The translations under genes and the position numbers were made by a program. The notes beneath the pieces were generated by a model that searched no databases, had not been told where the DNA came from, and worked only from the letters and a program-made list of their open reading frames with translations. This document shows, in pieces, positions 1 through 8,617 of a stretch of 64,000 nt of DNA (position 1 is its first letter; the number at the start of each line of letters is the position of its first letter). The stretch is from assembly GCF_021403115.1 (NCBI RefSeq), contig NZ_JAJSSH010000009.1:154595-218594 (forward strand), written 5' to 3'. This stretch comes from Sphingobium sufflavum. Lineage in GTDB: Bacteria > Pseudomonadota > Alphaproteobacteria > Sphingomonadales > Sphingomonadaceae.

Positions 1-724
1 AGCGACCGGCCAGCGACAGATAGCTGGTCAGCGCCGCGCCCTTGTTCCCGCGCTCTTCCTTGACGACCTGCACCAGCAGCACTTGACGGCGGCGGATGAC
101 GTCCTGGATCTTGTAGCGGCGACGCAGCGCCATGCGCTTGCGGCGCAGCTCCTCGGCGGCGGCGTCGATCTTGCTGCCGCCCCGGCGGCGCGGACGGCCA
201 CGGCCACCCTCTTCGCCCGAACCTTCGCCTTCGCTCTCGCCCTCGGCGCGCTCGCCCGTGTCGGTGCCGTCCTCGGCGCCCTCTTCGGCCGACGCATCGC
301 CATGATGGCCATGATGGTCGTCGTCCTCGTCATGATGGGCCTGGTCGTCAAAGCCATGCTCATGCCCGTCATGGTCATGATCCGGGCCGTCATAATCCTC
401 GTCCTCGGCCTCGCGCAAAGCCGCTTCCTCGGCGGCATGTTCCGCCTCCTCGGCCAGCAACGCCTCGCGGTCCTCGCGCGGGATCTGGTAATAGTCGGGA
501 TGGATTTCCGAGAAGGCCAGGAAGCCGTGACGGTTGCCACCATAGTCGACGAACGCCGCCTGAAGCGACGGTTCGACGCGCGTTACCTTGGCGAGATAGA
601 TGTTGCCCTTGAGCTGCTTGTGCTCGGCGGACTCGAAATCAAATTCCTCGATCCGGTTTCCCTTGACGACGGCGACCCGGGTTTCCTCCCGGTGGCGCGC
701 ATCGATCAACATGCGAAGTGTCAT
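1..724 (-). CDS. rne: Ribonuclease E/G, N-terminal part (partial)
   Basis: This is the first 241 codons of RNase E, the endoribonuclease that starts mRNA decay and matures rRNA; the rest lies left of the window. The protein begins MTLRMLIDARH, then EEFDFES, KGNIYLAKV and AAFVDYGGNRHGFL, which is the canonical RNase E start and S1 RNA-binding domain. The S1 domain is split by a long acidic, His-rich insert of about 85 residues (roughly residues 90-175), followed by the basic stretch RRRYKIQDVIRRRQ and the S1 end. ATG at 724 is chosen over ATG at 712 because MTLRMLIDA matches the family start. The gene is divergent from the amidase and has a long structured leader. Confidence 0.93.
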   Translation of the reverse strand, partial: MTLRMLIDARHREETRVAVVKGNRIEEFDFESAEHKQLKGNIYLAKVTRVEPSLQAAFVDYGGNRHGFLAFSEIHPDYYQIPREDREALLAEEAEHAAEEAALREAEDEDYDGPDHDHDGHEHGFDDQAHHDEDDDHHGHHGDASAEEGAEDGTDTGERAEGESEGEGSGEEGGRGRPRRRGGSKIDAAAEELRRKRMALRRRYKIQDVIRRRQVLLVQVVKEERGNKGAALTSYLSLAGR

Positions 725-1187
725 TCAAATATCTCCAGCCATCCCGCCTGTCGGGGCGTGCCCGATGCTGCCGGATGGACTTGTTGGCGGAGTCCGCCGC
801 GCGATACAGCGATGGGCGCAAAATTGCGCCATTCTGTCGCGAACGGGTCCAATGGGGTGAAAAAATAGATGCGTCTGCTGCATCGGCCGCGCCGGTCGTC
901 CCCAATTCGATGGGGTCATGCCCGATTGTCCATCGGGCGCGCCGGTCAGCTGTCCATGCCATCTGCCGCTCAAAAGCGCGCTGACGGACGGACAAATCAT
1001 ACCTCATGCAGCATCAACCTGTGGCATCGCTTTGAAAAAGGGAGCGATGAAGAAAACCCGGTCAAGTCCATGCACCGATATAGTTAACGGACACTTGCCA
1101 GACACCTATGGCTAGCAGCCCTTTGTCATGGGGGCAACGGCGAATTTTACGGCTGTATGACAGGCGACAGGACCGGCACAGGACGTC
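725..1187. promoter_or_regulatory. Divergent rne/amidase leader with hairpins
   Basis: This 463-base gap has no convincing gene. It holds three dyads: arms GGCGCAA/TTGCGCC at 815-830 with a two-base centre, GCCCGAT/ATCGGGC at 920-938 with a five-base loop, and CATCGCT/AGCGATG at 1025-1049. Read from the minus strand they would lie in a long 5' untranslated leader of rne. RNase E controls its own mRNA through leader hairpins in Escherichia coli; the same role here is inference. No promoter could be assigned with confidence. Confidence 0.4.
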
Positions 1188-2168
1188 ATGCTGGCGTCGA
1201 CGGCAAAAAGCGGTGGACCGGCGGCAGGCGGACAGCGCAATATAGGGCCAATGCTTCTCCTCCTCGCCGTGATCGCGATCGCGCCCCCTGCCGCCGCCCT
1301 TCCGTCCCCCGCCGCACCCCGCGCGGCGGGCCTGATGGATGTGCGGGTGGACGGGCGGGCAGCCCCCCTGCCCGCGCGCATGGCGCGGCGCGCGCGCCAG
1401 ACGCACAGCATCACCGTCGCCATACCGGCGTCCGCCCCCGCCATCGGCCTGCCGCCGGTCGCCGGGCCGGACAATCCCGACCGCCCCCTCATCATGATCG
1501 ACGCCGGGCATGGCGGGCATGATCCCGGTGCGGTCAACGCCACCCATGGCTGGCGGGAGAAGGACGTGACGCTCTCCATCGCGCGCGCCATCCGGACGGC
1601 GCTGCTCCGCACGGGCCGCTTCCGCGTCGCGCTGACCCGGAACGAGGATGCCTATCTGATCCTCCAGGAACGCTATGACCTGGCCCGGCGGCTGGGCGCG
1701 GACCTGTTCCTGTCGGTCCATGCGGACGCCGCCGCCAATCCCGACGCGCGCGGGGCCAGCATCTACACCCTGTCGGAAGTCGCCTCCGACCGGGAGGCGG
1801 CCCGGCTGGCGGCGCGGGAAAACCGCGCGGACATATTGAACGGCGTCAACCTGTCCGGCCAGTCGTCGGCCGTCTCCAACATATTGATCGACCTGACCCA
1901 GCGCGACACCATGGGCCGGTCCAGCCAGTTCGCCCGCATCCTGGAGCGGGAGGGCGCGTCGCTCATCCCCTTTCAAAAGCCCGCCCACCGCTTCGCCTCG
2001 CTCATCGTGCTGAAATCGCCGGACACGCCCTCCGTGCTGCTGGAAACCGGCTATATCAGCAATGACGAGGATGGCGGCCTGATCCGCAGCGCCGCCGGGC
2101 AGCGGCGCATCGCGGACGGCGTGGTGCGCGCCATCACCGTCTATTTCGCGCGGGCATCGGCGGACTGA
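1188..2168 (+). CDS. amiC: N-acetylmuramoyl-L-alanine amidase (Amidase_3)
   Basis: A periplasmic zinc amidase that cuts the peptide stem from N-acetylmuramic acid during daughter-cell separation. The Amidase_3 signatures are all present: IDAGHGGHDPG (first zinc histidine), WREKD (zinc glutamate), LSVHADA (second histidine) and LLETGYISN (catalytic glutamate). The N-terminus carries a hydrophobic export signal beginning MLLLLAVIAIAPP. Two starts are possible: ATG 1188, which adds 21 residues, or ATG 1251, which starts directly at the signal peptide and may be the true start. It precedes the PBP1a gene on the same strand, a common alphaproteobacterial pairing. Confidence 0.9.
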   Translation: MLASTAKSGGPAAGGQRNIGPMLLLLAVIAIAPPAAALPSPAAPRAAGLMDVRVDGRAAPLPARMARRARQTHSITVAIPASAPAIGLPPVAGPDNPDRPLIMIDAGHGGHDPGAVNATHGWREKDVTLSIARAIRTALLRTGRFRVALTRNEDAYLILQERYDLARRLGADLFLSVHADAAANPDARGASIYTLSEVASDREAARLAARENRADILNGVNLSGQSSAVSNILIDLTQRDTMGRSSQFARILEREGASLIPFQKPAHRFASLIVLKSPDTPSVLLETGYISNDEDGGLIRSAAGQRRIADGVVRAITVYFARASAD

Positions 2169-2174
2169 CGCGCC

Positions 2175-2579
2175 ATGAAGCGGGGCAGCTATCTGGGCGG
2201 GTCGACCATCATAGGCCCCGGCGCGACACGGCGCAGGGCCGCCGAAGGGGACGAGGCGGCATCGGCTGTAAAACACCAGCGCGACGCCCGCGCGCGAAAG
2301 GCGGGCATCAAGACCGTGGGCAAGAACCGGATCGCGATCCAGAAGGCCCTGCGCGCCATGCCCCCGGTGCCCCCGTCCCCCAATGTCGCGGCCGGACGGC
2401 TCAACCGCCGCATGGGCGGGGTGGAGGTGCTGGTGCGGCAAAAGAACGGCGTGGTGGTCGTCACCCGCCCGGCCCCGGCCGGCGCATCCGCAGCCCCGCC
2501 CAAGACCGTGCCCAAAGCCGGTCCCAAAACCTCGCCCCGCACGCGACTCGGCCTGAAGAAGCCCGGCAAGAGCGGTTAG
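2175..2579 (+). CDS. Hypothetical small basic protein
   Basis: An unrecognised 134-residue protein starting six bases after the amidase stop, so probably translated with it. It is rich in Arg, Lys, Ala and Pro, has no membrane segment or signal peptide, and ends in a Lys/Pro-rich tail (TPRTRLGLKK-like). A short beta-like stretch, VEVLVRQKNGVVVV, sits near residue 85. The minus strand is also open here, so coding status rests on the tight spacing and on codon choice resembling its neighbours. No function is proposed. Confidence 0.55.
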   Translation: MKRGSYLGGSTIIGPGATRRRAAEGDEAASAVKHQRDARARKAGIKTVGKNRIAIQKALRAMPPVPPSPNVAAGRLNRRMGGVEVLVRQKNGVVVVTRPAPAGASAAPPKTVPKAGPKTSPRTRLGLKKPGKSG

Positions 2580-2626
2580 GCGGACCTGGCGAACGCCGTC
2601 CCGCCACCATCTCCACCGTCGTCATG

Positions 2627-2692
2627 CCGGACCTGATCCGGGATCCCGCCTGTGCCTGATCGCATCCACCTGAACACCCCGGATCAAGTCCC
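2627..2692. repeat. Inverted repeat of the GGACCTGATCCGG type
   Basis: Arm 2627-2642 (CCGGACCTGATCCGGG) is answered by an inverted near-copy at 2677-2692 (CCCCGGATCAAGTCCC). Each arm has its own short palindrome. Related GACCTGATCCGG words recur at 61060-61070. This looks like an intergenic REP-like unit in the 539-base gap 2580-3118, which holds no supported gene. Confidence 0.55.
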
Positions 2693-2718
2693 ACTTGCGC
2701 CAGGAGGATATAATCACC

Positions 2719-2809
2719 GTTCGCCCTGAACTTGTCGAAGGGCAGTGCTTCGCTTTTGCAGCCGCATTGAAGGGACAGGACAGTCCTTCGACCAGCTCAG
2801 GACGAAGGG
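2719..2809. repeat. REP-like element, copy A
   Basis: Two 25-28-base arms in inverted orientation (2719-2743 and 2782-2809) share the core CCTTCGACAAGCTCAGG (reading arm 1 in reverse complement; arm 2 has one change in the centre). They are separated by about 38 bases. Related pairs occur at 25821-25913 and 60910-61023. The form, two imperfect palindromic units facing each other in a gap, is that of bacterial REP/BIME elements. The remaining gap up to 3118 shows nothing else. Confidence 0.7.
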
Positions 2810-3118
2810 GAGCACGCAGACATACTCAACCGGGACAACTGCGGACTGGATTCGGGTGACGAAAAAGCCGATGCCTGTGTTGCAAGGCGAGCGGATCATC
2901 GGCCTCCCAACGCGGGTGGCCAATACCCACAACCCATCACTCCGCCACCGCGCCACCCTCGACACCCGGCAAACCGACCCTCCAAAAATCCGATTGCCGA
3001 TTCTTGCGCTTTTCCGCCATCCTCCCGACCATTCGGCACCACGGGCGCCGAACAACCCCAACGCCCCGGCACCCTAGCCACCCAACCACCCACACACCCT
3101 TCGCGAAAGCCCTCCCCC

Positions 3119-3793
3119 ATGCCCCTTCCCCGTCGCCCCATCGCCATCGTCTTCGACATGGACGGCATCCTGTTCGACACGGAACGGCTCTACCGCACCG
3201 CATGGTTCGCCGCCGCGGCGGACGAAGGGCATGTGATGACGGAGGCGCTGCTCCTCAGCAGCATCGGCAACCCATGGCCCACCACCAGCGCGCGGCTGGT
3301 CGAACATTATGGCCCGGATTTCGCGGCGGACGCCTTTCGCACGAAAGTGCTCGCCCGCTTCGACGCCCTGCTGCCCGACGAACTGGCGCTGAAGCCGGGC
3401 GTTGAGGAACTGCTCGACGCGCTGGACGCATGGGGGCTGCCCCGCGCCATCGCCACATCCTCCGCGCATGCGGCCGCGCGCCACCATCTTGCCGCCCATG
3501 CGCTGACCCATCGGTTCGATCATGTCGTGGCGTTCGGCGACTATGCGCAGGGCAAGCCCGCGCCCGATCCCTTCCTGACGGCGGCGGCGCGGCTGGGCGT
3601 CGATCCCGCCCTGTGCGTGGCGGTGGAGGATTCGCACAATGGCGTGCGCTCCGCCAGCGCGGCGGGGATGATGACGATCATGGTGCCCGACCTGCTCGAC
3701 GCCAATGACGAGATGCAGGCGCTGTGCGTGGCCATCGCACCCGACCTCCACGCCGTGCGCGACCTCCTCCACGCCACGCTGGCGCACGGATAG
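3119..3793 (+). CDS. HAD-family phosphatase, phosphoglucomutase-like
   Basis: A 224-residue haloacid-dehalogenase superfamily hydrolase, probably a cytosolic sugar-phosphate phosphatase or beta-phosphoglucomutase-like enzyme. Motif I is FDMDGILFDTE near residue 12 with the nucleophile and acid aspartates, motif II is the threonine/serine in IATSSAHA, motif III is the lysine in GKPAPDPF, and motif IV is the aspartate in VEDSHNG. A helical cap domain lies between motifs I and II, as in the subfamily I group. It stands between the amidase and PBP1a genes; the substrate cannot be read from sequence. Confidence 0.85.
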   Translation: MPLPRRPIAIVFDMDGILFDTERLYRTAWFAAAADEGHVMTEALLLSSIGNPWPTTSARLVEHYGPDFAADAFRTKVLARFDALLPDELALKPGVEELLDALDAWGLPRAIATSSAHAAARHHLAAHALTHRFDHVVAFGDYAQGKPAPDPFLTAAARLGVDPALCVAVEDSHNGVRSASAAGMMTIMVPDLLDANDEMQALCVAIAPDLHAVRDLLHATLAHG

Positions 3794-3875
3794 GCCGACC
3801 TTGGCGCACGGATAAGCGGCGTGCGCCCGCAAAAGCGTTTCCAACTGACCACGGACAGGTTACAGGCCGGAACCT

Positions 3876-6398
3876 ATGGCGGAAGACGCGAGCGAGAAGC
3901 AGAATTTCCGGATCGTTCGGGACGATGGGGGCATCAGGGGACGGCTGCGCGCGCTCTGGGCGGGGCGCTTCGTGCGCTGGCTGGCCTTTGCGGCGGGCGG
4001 GCTGCTCATCCTGTTCGGCCTGTTCTGGCTGGTGTTCGCGCGCGACCTGCCCGACGCCGACGCCCTGCTGACCTATGAACCGCCGCTGCCGACCATCGTG
4101 CGCGACGGCAATGGCCAGCCGATCCACAGCTATGCCCGCGAACGGCGCGTCCAGCTCCAGTACAGCGATTTCCCGCCGCAACTCATCGCCGCCTATCTGT
4201 CGGCGGAGGACAAGACCTTCTTCGATCATCATGGCGTCGACTTCCCCGGCTTTGCGGGCGCGGTCTTCGACTATGTGACGAAGATCGGGTCGGGCCGCCG
4301 GGCCAAGGGCGGCTCCACCATCACGCAACAGGTGGCCAAGAACCTGCTGATCGGCGACGCCTATTCACCGACGCGCAAGGTCAAGGAGATGATCCTGGCC
4401 TGGCGGATGGAGGATGCGCTGACCAAGCATCAGATCCTCGAACTCTACCTCAACGAGATTTTCCTGGGCCGCAACGCCTATGGGGTACAGGCCGCCGCCC
4501 GCGCCTATTTCGACCGGGACGTGGCCGACCTGACCCTGCCGCAGATGGCCTATCTCGCCATCCTGCCCAAGGGGCCGTCCAACTATCGCCCCGAATCCCC
4601 GACCGGCCTCGAACGGGCGCTGGACCGGCGCAACTGGGCGCTGGGGGAGATGGAGAAGAATGGCTATATCACCGCCAGCCAGCGCGCCGCGGCACAGGCG
4701 GAACCGCTGGGCACGGTGAACCAGCGCGCCGACGGCTATGAGCGGATCGGCGGCTATTATATGGAGGAGGTCCGCCGCCGCCTGATCGACAAGTTCGGGG
4801 AGAGCGCGAAGGACGGACCGAACAGCATCTACGCGGGCGGCCTGTGGGTCCGCACCCCCATCCAGCCGTTCATGCAGGCGCAGGCCAGCAAGGCGCTGCG
4901 CAACGGCCTGCTGCGCTATGACGCGGGTCATGGCTGGTCCGGCCCGCTCGCCACCATCGACCCCGGCGAACGCTGGGCGTCGGAACTGGCGACCAGCAAC
5001 AAGGGCGTGGATCATGAGGACTGGCGCGTCGCCGCCGTCCTGTCCAAGAACGGCGACAGCGCCACCATCGGCTTTCGCGGCGGATCGACCGGCACCCTGC
5101 CCGCATCGGCGGCGCAAATGGCCTATCGCAAGGCCGGGACCAGCGCCTTCGTGGCGATGAAGCCGGGCGACCTGATCGTGGTCAAGCCGGTGGGCGGCGG
5201 CAGCTATGCCCTGCGCAACATCCCCGCCGTGTCGGGCGGCATGATGATCGAGGATGTCCATCATGGCCGCGTGCTGGCCATGCAGGGCGGCTTCGATTCC
5301 CGCCTCTCCTCCTACAACCGCGTGACGCAGGCGATGCGGCAGCCGGGATCGACGATCAAGCCGTTCGTCTATTCCGCCGCGCTCGACAATGGCATGACGC
5401 CCGCGTCGATCGTCCTCGACGGTTCCTTCTGCATCGACCAGGGCGGGCGGCTGGGCCGCAAATGCTTCCGCAACTTCGACAGCCGGGGCATGGGCGGCTC
5501 GCACACCATGCGCTGGGGCATCGAACAGTCGCGCAACCTGATGACGGTGCGCACCGCGTCGCAGACCGGCATGGACCGTGTCGTACGCCTTATCAAGCGG
5601 ATGGGAATCGGCGATTATTCCCCCTATCTGGCCGTTGCGCTGGGATCCGGCGACACCACGGTCGAACGGCTGGTCAACGCCTATGCGATGCTGGCCAATC
5701 AGGGCCGCCGCATGGTGGCGCGGCCCATCGACTATGTGCAGGACCGCCATGGCCGGGTGATCTGGCCGGACAACTGGCGCCCCTGCGACGGCTGCAACAA
5801 ACCGCAGTGGGACGGGCGGGCCATGCCCCGCTTCGCGCCGACGTCGGTGCAGGCGATGAACCCCATGACCGCCTACCAGATGGTACACATCACGGAGGGA
5901 GTCGTGCAGCGCGGCACCGCCACCGTGCTGGCCGACCTCAAACGGCCCCTGTTCGGCAAGACCGGCACCACCTCCGGCCCGACCAACGTCTGGTTCGTGG
6001 GCGGGTCGCCGGACATCGTGGCGGGCGTCTATCTGGGTTATGACCAGCCGCGCAGCCTGGGCGGATACGCACAGGGCGGCCGCATCGCCGCGCCGATCTG
6101 GAAGGAGGCGATGAAGCCGATCCTCGACCCCATGCCGGTCAAGCCCTTCGTCGCGCCTGCGGGCATCCGCATGGTCCGCATCGACCGCCAGTCGGGCCGC
6201 CGAATCTTCAGCGGCTGGCCGACCAACGAGCCGAAGGCGGCGATCATCTGGGAAGCGTTCAAGCCCGATACGGAACCGAAACGATCCATGCGCCTTGACG
6301 AGATGACGGCGGGCAAGGCGCAGGCGACCGCCGCCCGGCGCAACGCAGGGCCACAGGCCAGCTGGGATTTCGCGGGCGACCAAGGCGGCATATATTGA
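3876..6398 (+). CDS. mrcA: Penicillin-binding protein 1A
   Basis: An 840-residue bifunctional peptidoglycan synthase anchored in the inner membrane. A single membrane helix lies near residues 36-58. The glycosyltransferase domain shows EDKTFFDHHGVD, KGGSTITQQVAKNL and LELYLNEIFLG. The transpeptidase domain has SxxK at Ser492/Lys495 (GSTIKPF) and KTGTT at Lys695. An intervening OB-like region lies around residues 320-440. Length and order fit alphaproteobacterial PBP1a. The start MAEDASEKQNF precedes a basic cytoplasmic tail. The gene lies between the HAD gene and prfB on the same strand. Confidence 0.95.
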   Translation: MAEDASEKQNFRIVRDDGGIRGRLRALWAGRFVRWLAFAAGGLLILFGLFWLVFARDLPDADALLTYEPPLPTIVRDGNGQPIHSYARERRVQLQYSDFPPQLIAAYLSAEDKTFFDHHGVDFPGFAGAVFDYVTKIGSGRRAKGGSTITQQVAKNLLIGDAYSPTRKVKEMILAWRMEDALTKHQILELYLNEIFLGRNAYGVQAAARAYFDRDVADLTLPQMAYLAILPKGPSNYRPESPTGLERALDRRNWALGEMEKNGYITASQRAAAQAEPLGTVNQRADGYERIGGYYMEEVRRRLIDKFGESAKDGPNSIYAGGLWVRTPIQPFMQAQASKALRNGLLRYDAGHGWSGPLATIDPGERWASELATSNKGVDHEDWRVAAVLSKNGDSATIGFRGGSTGTLPASAAQMAYRKAGTSAFVAMKPGDLIVVKPVGGGSYALRNIPAVSGGMMIEDVHHGRVLAMQGGFDSRLSSYNRVTQAMRQPGSTIKPFVYSAALDNGMTPASIVLDGSFCIDQGGRLGRKCFRNFDSRGMGGSHTMRWGIEQSRNLMTVRTASQTGMDRVVRLIKRMGIGDYSPYLAVALGSGDTTVERLVNAYAMLANQGRRMVARPIDYVQDRHGRVIWPDNWRPCDGCNKPQWDGRAMPRFAPTSVQAMNPMTAYQMVHITEGVVQRGTATVLADLKRPLFGKTGTTSGPTNVWFVGGSPDIVAGVYLGYDQPRSLGGYAQGGRIAAPIWKEAMKPILDPMPVKPFVAPAGIRMVRIDRQSGRRIFSGWPTNEPKAAIIWEAFKPDTEPKRSMRLDEMTAGKAQATAARRNAGPQASWDFAGDQGGIY

Positions 6399-6455
6399 TA
6401 TTCGCGCACGGGCGGTCCGACACGGCCCCCGCGCACAGGCATTTGGAGAAAGACG

Positions 6456-7583
6456 ATGCGCGCCGAAGCGCAAGCCTATTGTGACCGTATCAACGCCGCC
6501 CTGGCCCTCCTGCGCACCGCGCTCGACTGGGACCGTGCGCTGCGCCGTCTGGACGAGCTGAACGCGCGGGTCGAGGATCCGACGCTGTGGGACGACCAGA
6601 AGAAGGCGCAGGAGGTGATGCGCGAGCGCACCCGGCTGGACAACGCCATCACCGCCACCCGCTCCATCGAGACGGAGATGACCGACACCGCCGAACTGAT
6701 CGAGATGGCGGACGAGGAAGGCGACAGCGCGCTGGGGGACGAGGGCGTGGCCGCCCTTTCCGCGCTGGCCGACCGCGCGGACAAGGACAAGGTGACGGCG
6801 CTGCTGTCCGGCGAGGCCGACGGTTTCGACACCTATATCCAGATCAACGCCGGCGCAGGCGGCACCGAATCGCAGGACTGGGCCGAAATCCTCCAGCGCA
6901 TGTATTATCGCTGGGCCGAACGGCGCGGCTACAAGGTCGAGATCGTCGACTATCATGCGGGCGAGCAGGCGGGCATCAAGTCCGCCACCATGCTCATCAA
7001 GGGCGAGAACGCCTATGGCTATGCCAAGACGGAGAGCGGCGTCCACCGCCTCGTCCGCATCAGCCCCTATGACAGCGCGGCGCGGCGGCACACCAGCTTC
7101 TCGTCCGTGTGGGTCTATCCGGTGATCGACGACAGTTTCGAGATCGACATCAAGGAGAGCGACCTCAAGATCGACACCTATCGCGCGTCGGGCGCGGGTG
7201 GCCAGCACGTCAACACGACCGACTCCGCCGTCCGCATCACCCACGTTCCGTCGGGTATCATCGTCGCGTCGCAGAACGACCGTTCGCAGCACAAGAACCG
7301 CGCGACCGCGATGAACATGCTGAAGGCCCGCCTGTACGAGGCGGAGATGCAGAAGCGCGAGGCCGAGGCCAGCACCGACTATGCGGCCAAGACGGAGATC
7401 GGCTGGGGCCACCAGATCCGCTCCTACGTCCTCCAGCCGTACCAGCTGGTGAAGGATCTGCGCACCGGCGTCACCTCCACCTCGCCCGACGACGTGCTGG
7501 ACGGCGCGCTCGACCCCTTCATGGCCGCCGCGCTCAGCCAGAAGGTGACGGGCGAGAAGGTCGAGGTCGAGGACGTCGATTGA
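6456..7583 (+). CDS. prfB: Peptide chain release factor 2
   Basis: A 375-residue class I release factor that ends translation at UGA and UAA. The GGQ hydrolysis motif is at residues 248-250 (GAGGQHVNTTDSAVRI), and the stop-codon recognition loop reads RISPYDSAARRHTSF, where SPY replaces the usual SPF. The frame is continuous from ATG 6456, so the programmed +1 frameshift known from Escherichia coli prfB is absent, as expected for alphaproteobacteria. The coiled N-terminal domain (residues 1-110) is complete. Confidence 0.95.
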   Translation: MRAEAQAYCDRINAALALLRTALDWDRALRRLDELNARVEDPTLWDDQKKAQEVMRERTRLDNAITATRSIETEMTDTAELIEMADEEGDSALGDEGVAALSALADRADKDKVTALLSGEADGFDTYIQINAGAGGTESQDWAEILQRMYYRWAERRGYKVEIVDYHAGEQAGIKSATMLIKGENAYGYAKTESGVHRLVRISPYDSAARRHTSFSSVWVYPVIDDSFEIDIKESDLKIDTYRASGAGGQHVNTTDSAVRITHVPSGIIVASQNDRSQHKNRATAMNMLKARLYEAEMQKREAEASTDYAAKTEIGWGHQIRSYVLQPYQLVKDLRTGVTSTSPDDVLDGALDPFMAAALSQKVTGEKVEVEDVD

Positions 7584-7681
7584 TCGGTCGGCCTGCCTCT
7601 GCCCGGATGAACCCTGACGCGGGGAGCGGCGCAATCGGCGCCGATCGTCGCCCCCGCGCCATCGCGCCCCTGTCTCTGCCA

Positions 7682-7721
7682 CCGCTGTCCCTGTACCCGC
7701 TGTCCCTGTACCCGCTGTCCC
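7682..7721. repeat. Short 15-base tandem repeat
   Basis: The unit CCGCTGTCCCTGTAC occurs twice exactly (7682-7696, 7697-7711) and then for ten more bases. It sits in the 254-base gap between prfB and the methyltransferase gene. The unit is a multiple of three, so it stays open in overlapping frames, but no gene is supported there. Confidence 0.8.
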
Positions 7722-7837
7722 CGCTGCCCCCTATGCAGCCCCGTGCACAGGCCAGCGCGCAGCCGCAATCGTGGAACCCTGCACAGACGCAGGCGCGGGG
7801 CGGGACAGCCCCCCGCCCCCGGCGCGCGAAGGGCTGA

Positions 7838-8605
7838 ATGGCCATGCTGGCCCGCCGCTCCCGCCTGCTCCTCGCGCTGGCCGCCGTCGCGGTCACGGCG
7901 GGCGCGGCCGTCGTGGCGGGTTGCGACGGCATGGGCGCGGACGAGAGCGACGGCCGCACCCACAGCGCCCGCGCCTTCCCCGCCGCCGACCGGCCCGTCG
8001 CCGCGATCATCTCCACCCGCTGGTCGGACGAGGAAGCGCGCGACCGGCTCAACGAATCCGACCAGATCATGACCATGGCGGACGTGCGCCCCGGCATGAC
8101 CGTGGCGGACATCGGCGCGGGCGAGGGCTATTACACCGTCCGCCTCGCCCGGCGCGTGGGGCCGGAGGGCCGCGTGCTGGCCGAGGACATCGTGCCGGAG
8201 ATCATCGACGCGCTGGGCCGCCGCATCAACCGGGAGAACTGGCAGAATGTCAGCGTCAAGCTGGGCACGCCCGACGACGCCAAACTGCCCGCCGCCAGTT
8301 TCGACCGCATCTTCCTGGTCCATATGTACCATGAGATTGCGGAGCCTTACGCCTTCCTCTGGCGGCTCTACCCCGCGCTGAAACCGGATGGGGAGGTGGT
8401 CGTGGTCGACGCCGACCGGCTGACCGGCAACCACGGCACCCCGCCGCCCCTCCTCAAATGCGAATTTGAGGCGGTCGGTTTCCGCCAGTCCCATTTCCGC
8501 GACAGCCCCTTTGCCGGCGGCTATATGGCGCGCTTCCGGATCAGCGGCAAACGCCCCGCCCCCGAAGCGATCAACCCCTGCCATGTGCAGGTGTTCGCGA
8601 AATAA
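7838..8605 (+). CDS. SAM-dependent methyltransferase with lipoprotein-like signal
   Basis: A 255-residue class I methyltransferase of unknown substrate. Motif I is VADIGAGEGYYTVRLARRVG and the later motif is FLVHMYHEIAEPYAF, as in the Methyltransf_11/UbiE-like group. Unusually, it opens with a basic n-region, a hydrophobic helix (LLLALAAVAVTAGAA) and VVAGC, which resembles a lipobox, so it may be exported and lipid-anchored. Export of an enzyme that needs SAM is puzzling; such signal-bearing methyltransferases are nonetheless annotated widely in proteobacteria. ATG 7838 is the only start that keeps the signal. Confidence 0.82.
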   Translation: MAMLARRSRLLLALAAVAVTAGAAVVAGCDGMGADESDGRTHSARAFPAADRPVAAIISTRWSDEEARDRLNESDQIMTMADVRPGMTVADIGAGEGYYTVRLARRVGPEGRVLAEDIVPEIIDALGRRINRENWQNVSVKLGTPDDAKLPAASFDRIFLVHMYHEIAEPYAFLWRLYPALKPDGEVVVVDADRLTGNHGTPPPLLKCEFEAVGFRQSHFRDSPFAGGYMARFRISGKRPAPEAINPCHVQVFAK

Positions 8606-8617
8606 CCCCGCCCGCCG

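Noticed and set aside
83..868. Plus-strand frame of 261 codons at the left edge
   Set aside because: It is antisense to the RNase E S1 domain and its acidic insert; the hydrophobic look comes from reversed acidic codons.
1062..2441. Minus-strand frame of 459 codons opposite the amidase
   Set aside because: Low-complexity His/Arg/Gly translation with no domain, while the amidase motifs lie on the plus strand.
6456..7583. Programmed frameshift in prfB
   Set aside because: The frame is continuous from the start codon; no in-frame UGA near codon 25.
4365..7682. Open minus-strand frame of 1,105 codons antisense to PBP1a and RF2
   Set aside because: The plus-strand frames carry all family motifs; long antisense frames are expected at this GC content.
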